Of a stretch of DNA of 12,220 bases, positions 7,464 through 12,220 are shown piece by piece. How positions within the stretch are numbered: the stretch's first letter is position 1; every line of letters starts with the position of its first letter. Made by a program: the position numbers and the translations under genes. The stretch comes from a bacterium (GTDB lineage: Bacteria > Spirochaetota > Spirochaetia > JABEVK01). The notes beneath the pieces were generated by a model that saw only the letters and a list, made by a program, of their open reading frames with translations, ran no database searches and was not told where the DNA came from. Where the stretch lies: assembly GCA_021781625.1 (NCBI GenBank), contig JAJXWL010000033.1:1-12220 (forward strand), written 5' to 3'.

Positions 7464-8805
7464 TATTATCCTCGGCTGTTCCATCGGTGTAGCCGTCTTT
7501 TTTCTCCTCCGATCCATCCTGACACCGAAAAGAATCTCGGCGTTGGCCGATCTTGTCAAGGCAGGAAAAGCACAAGGCGCCATAAAAGCGGCGAAAGCCC
7601 TGTTGGCCAAAGATCCTCGTAACGCTGAAGCCCACTACTTTTTGGGGCTTGCTTACTTAGCGGACAATAAAGCCGAACTCGCCCTCATGGAGTTAAAAAC
7701 TGTCAACCAAATCGGGATCTTTCAAGGATACTTAGTCGAAAAAGATTACCGAAAACGAATTGCCGATCTGTACATGAGGTTTGGCCAAGATGAAGAAGCC
7801 TTAAAAGAATACTTACTTCTGATTAAACTTGATCCCAATATTGGCGATTACTACTTTCAGGCAGCTTCTATCTTCGAAGAACGAAATAAAGGTGATCAAG
7901 CCCACAAGTTCTATAAAAAGGCCCTAGAGCTCGACCCCAACAATGGGGATGCCCATTTGAAGCTGGGAATGCTGTTTTTTCGTGCTAATCGTCCTGTCGA
8001 AGCACGCCAAGAGCTTGAAATCGCCCTACGACTTGCCCCAGAAAACTACCATGCCTTTTTCTTTTTGGGTCGTTTGTTAAAGGAGTCGCATGACTATGGC
8101 GGAGCTCTAACGGCTTTCGAGAAGGCCGTTAAAGATCCCGAACTGAAGGTGAAGGCCCTCGTAGAGCGGGGAAGCTGTTTTCTTGCCCAAAAAAACTATG
8201 AACGCGCCATCATCGAACTAGAAAGAGCCGTCAAGCTCTCGACGGATGATGCGGATAAAGATGTTCTCTTTGCCCGTTACTTTTTAGCGCATTGCTACGA
8301 AAAAACACGAAACATTGACAAAGCTATCACGGAATGGGAGAAAATCTATTCTAAAAAGCCCACCTTTAAGGATGTTGCTGAAAAACTTTCGGCCTATCAA
8401 GACTTGAGGATGGATGACCGCATTAAAGACTACGTTACGAGTTCAAAGCAAAAGTACATGGAAATATGCCAGAAAATTACGGCAGCCATGGGTTTTTCGG
8501 TACAAAGCTGTGAAGAACTCCCTGGTGGAACAGTACGGATTGTATCGATCGAAAACGAGTCAGAAAAATGGCGAAACGTCAAGAAAATGCCTAAACTCAT
8601 GCATTTCTTTCGAACCAGTTCCAATCTTGACGAGCCTATTTTACGAGAAGTTCTTGAAGAAATTCGCCGTCTAGGTGCGAATAAATGTTATATGGTGACC
8701 AATACGGCGTTTACCCGAGCCGCGCAAACTTTTGCCGAAACACGACCCTACGAACTCATTGGCAAAGATCAGCTCCAAGAATTGCTCAAGAAAGCTGATT
8801 TCTAA
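7438..8805 (+). CDS. Membrane-anchored TPR protein with degenerate Mrr-like (restriction-endonuclease fold) C-terminus
   Basis: 455 aa. Residues 3-26 form a transmembrane helix followed by R-S-I-L-T-P-K-R, so by the positive-inside rule the bulk faces the cytoplasm. Residues about 33-320 are TPR-like repeats (A-H-Y-F-L-G-L-A-Y near 65-73; L-D-P-N-N-G-D-A-H-L-K-L-G near 165-177; more to about 310). Residues about 336-453 resemble the Mrr catalytic fold of type IV restriction enzymes: an alpha helix then M-G-F-S-V, and at the end M-V-T-N-T-A-F-T-R-A-A, then Y-E-L-I-G-K-D-Q-L-Q-E-L-L. This matches the usual 'vTt-x-F-t-x-x-A ... eLidgdeLxxLl' half. The active-site half is not kept: where G-x-D and Q-x-K are expected there is G-G-T-V (363-366) and H-F-F-R (389-392). 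Nuclease activity is therefore unlikely. The start ATG 7438 is supported by the promoter but not by a ribosome site. First gene of a three-gene operon. No known partner or substrate. Confidence 0.9.
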   Translation: MSPILILIIIILGCSIGVAVFFLLRSILTPKRISALADLVKAGKAQGAIKAAKALLAKDPRNAEAHYFLGLAYLADNKAELALMELKTVNQIGIFQGYLVEKDYRKRIADLYMRFGQDEEALKEYLLLIKLDPNIGDYYFQAASIFEERNKGDQAHKFYKKALELDPNNGDAHLKLGMLFFRANRPVEARQELEIALRLAPENYHAFFFLGRLLKESHDYGGALTAFEKAVKDPELKVKALVERGSCFLAQKNYERAIIELERAVKLSTDDADKDVLFARYFLAHCYEKTRNIDKAITEWEKIYSKKPTFKDVAEKLSAYQDLRMDDRIKDYVTSSKQKYMEICQKITAAMGFSVQSCEELPGGTVRIVSIENESEKWRNVKKMPKLMHFFRTSSNLDEPILREVLEEIRRLGANKCYMVTNTAFTRAAQTFAETRPYELIGKDQLQELLKKADF

Positions 8806-8809
8806 GGAA
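8804..8809 (+). promoter_or_regulatory. Ribosome binding site AAGGAA selecting the phosphoesterase start
   Basis: AAGGAA overlaps the TAA stop of the preceding gene and lies 6 bases before ATG 8816. It selects M-K-I-L-C-V as the protein start, giving 222 aa, and excludes the longer open frame reaching back to 8732 inside the upstream gene. Confidence 0.75.
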
Positions 8810-8815
8810 CTCGCT

Positions 8816-9484
8816 ATGAAAATTCTCTGTGTCGCTGATCATATTGACCCATTGGTTTATAGCACTCAGATCAAAGGCCGCTACAAAGGGGTCTCGATGG
8901 TATTAGGTGCTGGAGATTTGCCGATGGAATATTACAGCTACATTGTGAGTTGCTTAAATGTTCCTCTTTTGTTCATCTTCGGTAACCATAACCTTTCTCG
9001 CTTAAGACATTTTCAACGCCGTGAAGCTTCGCCTGCAGAGCTGACAGCCGATGACAACTTTCGTTCCCAGACGGCTTATGGGGCAACTTACCTCGAAGAC
9101 CGTGTTCGAAAAATGCAGAAAGTTTTAATCGCGGGACTTGGGGGCTCCATGCGCTATAACGACGGCGAGCACCAATATACCGAAATCCAAATGTTGTTTC
9201 GTATCTTTCGTTTGCTCCCCCGTTTACTTTGGAACCGCCTGGTTCACGGCCGTTGGCTTGATATTCTGTTAACTCACGCCCCGCCACGTGGTATTCACGA
9301 CAAAAGCGACCTTTGCCATACAGGCTTTAAAGCCTTTTTGTTGTTCATGCGTTGGTTTAAACCCAAATACTTGATTCACGGGCACATTCACCTTTATGAA
9401 CTCAACGATGTGCGCCGAACTTTCTACAAAAAAACTGAAGTGATCAATTGTTATGACCATTTTGTTCTGGAGTATGATGTATGA
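8816..9484 (+). CDS. Calcineurin-like metallophosphoesterase
   Basis: 222 aa, cytoplasmic, with no signal. The metallophosphoesterase motifs appear in order: D-H-I-D at 8-11 (normally D-x-H), G-D-L at 33-35, G-N-H-N at 56-59, T-H-A-P-P-R-G at 153-159 and G-H-I-H at 189-192. Family members bind two metal ions and hydrolyse phosphomono- or diesters; the substrate here cannot be told. In the first motif the metal-binding His is displaced and an Asp sits three positions after the first Asp, so metal site 1 may be modified. Residues about 126-150 (M-L-F-R-I-F-R-L-L-P-R-L-L-W-N-R) are unusually hydrophobic and basic and could form an amphipathic membrane-contact helix or a lid. It follows the TPR/Mrr-like gene by 10 bases and overlaps the next gene by 4 (ATGA), implying coordinated expression. 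Confidence 0.92.
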   Translation: MKILCVADHIDPLVYSTQIKGRYKGVSMVLGAGDLPMEYYSYIVSCLNVPLLFIFGNHNLSRLRHFQRREASPAELTADDNFRSQTAYGATYLEDRVRKMQKVLIAGLGGSMRYNDGEHQYTEIQMLFRIFRLLPRLLWNRLVHGRWLDILLTHAPPRGIHDKSDLCHTGFKAFLLFMRWFKPKYLIHGHIHLYELNDVRRTFYKKTEVINCYDHFVLEYDV

Positions 9485-10380
9485 TGCCCATTGAATCGGC
9501 AAAAATGCAGGCAAGCCTAGATTTTAACAAGGCCCGAACAAAAGAATTCTTTTCTCGAGTCGTGCATTTTCTTCGTCCTCAAAAAAATCAACTTCTTAAC
9601 TTTAATGAAGTAAAAACTCTCCTGAGACCTAATGCGGAAATTTATCGAGGAATGCAAGCCATCCCCATTGATAAAATTGTAGGCTCTGAAGGTCGTTATC
9701 GAGACTTTAACGTTGCTTTTTTACCGAGGAACGAGTACATGCGTTCTCGCTGGGAATCGGTAGACAAAGCGCATATCCAAGATGTGATTCTCCCCCCCAT
9801 CAAATTGTATAAAGTGGGGGATTCCTACTTTGTGCGTGATGGTAATCATCGCGTCTCGGTGGCCAAATCCCAGGGAGTCGAAGCCATTGATGCGGAGGTT
9901 ACCGAACTCAAAACGGCTTATAAACTCGAACACAATGAAACCCTCGAGGAATTGCGTGACAAGCTCCTCAAATACGAAAAAGATCGGTTTGTCGATCAGA
10001 CACATCTTGACCAGATCATTCCCCTCGAACACCTTGAATTCTCTGATCCAGGTCGTTTTGATGAAATTCTTCAACACATTCAAGGTCACAAATACTATAT
10101 GAACTTGAATATGACGGACGAAATCAGTTTTCAAGACGCAGCTCTGTCGTGGTATTACAACGTATTCTTACCCATCATTCAAACCATAGGGCATGAAGGC
10201 ATCATCACCCGCTTTCCAGGTAGAACCAAGGCTGACCTTTATATTTGGATTGTTCGTCATTGGGATGAATTAAAACGAAAATATGGCGAAAAGGTTTCGC
10301 TCAAAGATGCTGCTTTGGACTACTCTCATAGAAAAGGCAAGGGGTTTTGGGAGCAATTTAAGACACTGTTTAAGCGATAA
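9481..10380 (+). CDS. ParB-like-fold protein with D-G-N-H-R motif, function unknown
   Basis: 299 aa, soluble. An N-terminal segment (about 15-60) leads to a ParB/sulfiredoxin-like core (about 60-145): I-P-I-D-K-I-V-G near 61-68, then G-R-Y-R-D-F, L-P-P-I-K-L-Y-K-V-G and the hallmark V-R-D-G-N-H-R-V-S-V-A at 118-128, followed by I-D-A-E-V-T-E-L. This fold binds nucleotides in ParB (CTP) and in ADP-dependent serine kinases, where D-G-H-x-R-type motifs occur. The C-terminal part (about 180-290) has F-P-G-R-T-K-A-D-L-Y-I-W, a phrase I associate with uncharacterised proteins often labelled ParB-domain regulators. A charged helix (about 145-172) separates the two parts. ATG 9481 overlaps the upstream stop by 4 bases, with a GGAG 8 bases before it; ATG 9484 is an alternative. 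Last gene of the operon. No DNA-binding helix-turn-helix is evident. Nucleotide binding is inferred. Confidence 0.85.
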   Translation: MMPIESAKMQASLDFNKARTKEFFSRVVHFLRPQKNQLLNFNEVKTLLRPNAEIYRGMQAIPIDKIVGSEGRYRDFNVAFLPRNEYMRSRWESVDKAHIQDVILPPIKLYKVGDSYFVRDGNHRVSVAKSQGVEAIDAEVTELKTAYKLEHNETLEELRDKLLKYEKDRFVDQTHLDQIIPLEHLEFSDPGRFDEILQHIQGHKYYMNLNMTDEISFQDAALSWYYNVFLPIIQTIGHEGIITRFPGRTKADLYIWIVRHWDELKRKYGEKVSLKDAALDYSHRKGKGFWEQFKTLFKR

Positions 10381-10396
10381 AGGACGTGGTTTTGAC

Positions 10397-11521
10397 TTAA
10401 AGACTGGCGGGATTGTCCAAAAAGACCATATCCTCGGGGCGGGCGACAACATCCTTTCGACCCAAGATTTGTGCGACTTCAAGGCTGGTCTTGCCGGCCA
10501 AATGCCGCAAGTCATCAGAAGAGAACTTCGTCACCAGTTTTAAGACCCCATTCACCGAAACCACACTCCCCTTTTCAAATTCCCCCTCGACAGAAAGCAC
10601 GCCGCGAGGCAGGAGACTTTTTCGGTGATATAACGCGTCAAGTGCCCCTTCATCTACCGTCAAGGTCCCCTGAGGTCGTGAATGGAGAATCCACCTCAGT
10701 CGATTGCGTAGGCGAGGTTTTGCTAGAAAAACCGTTCCCAGTTCTTCGCCCCCCAAAACCCGGGTAAGGACTTGAGCTTCACGGCCATGAGCTAAGACCG
10801 TGGTACAACCAGCTTTCTCGGCGATTAAAACCGCACGAATTTTGGTTTTCATGCCGCCTGTTGAAAAGGACGAGCCTGCTGAACCGGCTCCTTCTTCAAT
10901 TTCTGCGGTGATATTTTCTACCACAGGAATACGGCGAGCGTCAGGAAATTTGCGGGGGTCCTTGTCGTACAGGGCATCTATATCCGAAAGGATAATTAGG
11001 AGTTCGGCATCGACTTTGCTCGCGACTAAGGCGGACAAGCGATCGTTGTCCCCAAAAGCTCGGCTAATTTCGGCAATAGAGATCGTGTCATTTTCATTAA
11101 AAATCGGAATCACGCCCAGATTGAGCAAAGTCTCTACCGTCGAACGGAGGTTTAAGTAAGAGTTGCGATCGGAAAGGACATCATCTGTTAATAAGATTTG
11201 CCCCACCGAGACGCCATGCTGGGCAAAGGCATGACGGTATTCATTCATCAAAAGCGGTTGACCAATCGCGGCACAAGCCTGACGCATGCGGATGTCTGTG
11301 ACTTTTTCGACAATCCCCAAATTGCCGGCTCCCATCCCAATGGCCCCTGAGGTGACCAACAACACCTGACAGCCTTTCTTTTGCAAGGCCACAACTTGTT
11401 GGGCCATGTCTGCCACATAGGCTCGATCGATCTCGGCCCCACCTTTACCAGCTTTATCTGCCAAGGTATTGGTACCGATTTTGACCACCAACCGGCGTAC
11501 TTTTGAAAAATCCCGCGTCAA
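10397..11521 (-). CDS. proB: Glutamate 5-kinase ProB
   Basis: Cytoplasmic enzyme that phosphorylates L-glutamate to gamma-glutamyl phosphate, the first step of proline biosynthesis. The 374 aa are typical of the two-domain form. Amino-acid kinase domain (about 8-265): V-V-K-I-G-T-N-T-L at 12-20, V-T-S-G-A-I-G-M-G at 56-64, F-N-E-N-D-T-I-S at 141-148, F-G-D-N-D-R-L-S at 156-163, L-S-D-I-D-A-L-Y at 178-185 and S-T-G-G-M-K-T-K at 220-227. PUA domain (about 284-370): T-V-D-E-G-A, L-L-P-R-G-V. The start is TTG, chosen because GGAGG lies 6 bases upstream and because it forms a 4-base TTGA overlap with the end of proA, as expected for translational coupling. It converges on the ParB-like gene with a 16-base gap. 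In the family, proline feedback acts on the kinase domain. Confidence 0.97.
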   Translation of the reverse strand: MTRDFSKVRRLVVKIGTNTLADKAGKGGAEIDRAYVADMAQQVVALQKKGCQVLLVTSGAIGMGAGNLGIVEKVTDIRMRQACAAIGQPLLMNEYRHAFAQHGVSVGQILLTDDVLSDRNSYLNLRSTVETLLNLGVIPIFNENDTISIAEISRAFGDNDRLSALVASKVDAELLIILSDIDALYDKDPRKFPDARRIPVVENITAEIEEGAGSAGSSFSTGGMKTKIRAVLIAEKAGCTTVLAHGREAQVLTRVLGGEELGTVFLAKPRLRNRLRWILHSRPQGTLTVDEGALDALYHRKSLLPRGVLSVEGEFEKGSVVSVNGVLKLVTKFSSDDLRHLAGKTSLEVAQILGRKDVVARPEDMVFLDNPASL

Positions 11522-12220
11522 GAGTGGCCTCCCCCAGCGGTAGCTAAAGGAAGCTCACGATGCGTAAAAGCACGGGCCTGTGGTCCCACATAATCCGCAA
11601 CCACCTGACCTGAACCATAGAGTTTCCACTTGTAGATGACCAACCCCTCCAGCCCAACCGGACCCCGAGCATGGATTTTGCCCGTACCTACCCCCACTTC
11701 AGCCCCTAGACCAAAGCGGAAGCCATCGGCAAAACGGGTGGAGCAGTTCCAAAACACATCCGCACTGTCGACTAAGTTCATAAACGCTTCGGCTGTTTCT
11801 AAAGAGTTGGTCAAAATCGCGTCCGTGTGATGACTGCCCCAGGTATTAATATGATCAATGGCGTCTTGTAATGAGTCGACTATTTTTATGGAAAGGATGT
11901 AGTCCAGATATTCGGTGGCCCAATCCTCGTCCGTAGCACTTTCGATATCGGGTAGCCAAGTTTTTGTACGTTCACACCCCTTCAGGGTGACTTTTTTCTC
12001 ATCCATGAGTCGTTTTAAACGAGGCAAGAGCGTGGGGGCTACGTCAACATGAATCAGCAGAGTTTCAGCGGCATTACACACTGCCACATATTGAGTTTTA
12101 GAATCTAAGATCACCGGAAGTGCTTGTTCAAGATCCACCTTACTGTCCACATACACATGACAAATTCCGTCCGCGTGACCTAAAACCGGAATGGTCGTAT
12201 GGCGCATCACATGTTGAACA
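11518..12220 (-). CDS. proA: Gamma-glutamyl phosphate reductase ProA, 5' end beyond window
   Basis: NADPH-dependent enzyme that reduces ProB's product to glutamate-5-semialdehyde, the second step of proline synthesis. The frame is open to the right edge, so only about the last 233 residues are seen (full-length ProA is usually about 410-430). The visible part begins V-Q-H-V-M-R-H-T-T-I-P-V-L-G-H and contains C-H-V-Y-V-D, then the catalytic Cys in A-V-C-N-A-A-E-T-L-L (Cys codon at 12076-12078), W-N-C-S-T-R-F-A-D-G-F-R-F-G, and G-A-E-V-G-V-G-T-G-K-I-H-A-R-G-P-V-G-L-E-G. An internal GTG or ATG near 12200-12210 is not the start, since homology runs on to the edge. Its stop overlaps the proB start. 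The order proA then proB in the transcript is the reverse of the common arrangement. Confidence 0.97.
   Translation of the reverse strand, partial: VQHVMRHTTIPVLGHADGICHVYVDSKVDLEQALPVILDSKTQYVAVCNAAETLLIHVDVAPTLLPRLKRLMDEKKVTLKGCERTKTWLPDIESATDEDWATEYLDYILSIKIVDSLQDAIDHINTWGSHHTDAILTNSLETAEAFMNLVDSADVFWNCSTRFADGFRFGLGAEVGVGTGKIHARGPVGLEGLVIYKWKLYGSGQVVADYVGPQARAFTHRELPLATAGGGHS
11528..11532 (-). promoter_or_regulatory. Shine-Dalgarno GGAGG deciding the proB TTG start
   Basis: On the minus strand GGAGG lies 6 bases before TTG 11521, inside the last codons of proA. Together with the TTGA stop/start overlap it makes the rare TTG start credible and points to re-initiation by ribosomes finishing proA. 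Confidence 0.8.

Noticed and set aside
7462..7488. Lipobox-like I-L-G-C near residue 14 of the TPR/Mrr-like protein
   Set aside because: There is no positive charge ahead of the hydrophobic run and the run continues well past the Cys into F-F-L-L, so a transmembrane anchor fits better than a lipoprotein signal.
7464..7610. Upstream extension of the smaller minus-strand TPR protein to ATG 7610
   Set aside because: It would overlap the TPR/Mrr-like gene by about 170 bases, and the added residues look non-coding and come before the export signal.
9721..10134. 137-codon minus-strand open frame opposite the ParB-like gene
   Set aside because: It is antisense to a gene with clear family motifs, has no ribosome site, and gives a Phe/Val-rich product typical of a shadow frame.
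1..12220. CRISPR arrays, transposase genes, tRNA or rRNA genes
   Set aside because: No regularly spaced direct repeats, transposase motifs, inverted terminal repeats or recognisable structural RNA sequences were seen; coding genes fill nearly the whole window.

Overview
The window reads as a densely packed bacterial chromosome segment. It holds nine protein genes, no RNA genes and no mobile elements, and no stretch of even 100 bases lacks a gene. Base composition looks close to balanced. The organism is probably diderm: the first gene ends like an outer-membrane beta-barrel protein, with a C-terminal phenylalanine, and two proteins carry export signals followed by TPR/coiled-coil domains that would sit in the periplasm. 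MutL is of the MutH-independent, endonuclease-bearing type. The combination recalls spirochaetes, but that is inference from general appearance and no marker gene here settles it.

Layout, left to right. (1) A 5'-truncated gene on + for a large, tryptophan-rich, beta-rich surface or outer-membrane protein, followed 18 bases later by mutL, also on +. (2) Two minus-strand genes converge on mutL. They encode exported tetratricopeptide-repeat (TPR) proteins with Ala/Gln/Glu-rich coiled coils. (3) Diverging from them is a tight three-gene + operon: a membrane-anchored TPR protein whose C-terminus looks like a catalytically dead Mrr-type nuclease fold, a calcineurin-like metallophosphoesterase, and a ParB-like-fold protein with a D-G-N-H-R motif. 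(4) Converging on this operon from the right is a minus-strand proA-proB pair for proline biosynthesis. Its gene order is the reverse of the usual proB-proA, and proA runs off the right edge.

The most interesting part is the middle (about 4.75 to 10.4 kb). It has five genes in two divergent transcription units, three of them TPR proteins. By the positive-inside rule, the minus-strand TPR proteins project outward into the periplasm. The plus-strand TPR protein should face the cytoplasm, where it would meet the phosphoesterase and the ParB-like protein encoded with it. I cannot name a characterised system with this composition. It is a candidate membrane-associated module of unknown function.

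The genome is tightly compressed. Neighbours overlap by 4 bases at two junctions (ATGA and TTGA), two convergent pairs are 6 and 16 bases apart with no intrinsic terminator visible, and the divergent TPR genes may overlap at their 5' ends. A good sigma-70-like promoter (TTGACA, 17-base spacer, TACGAT) lies just ahead of the three-gene operon.
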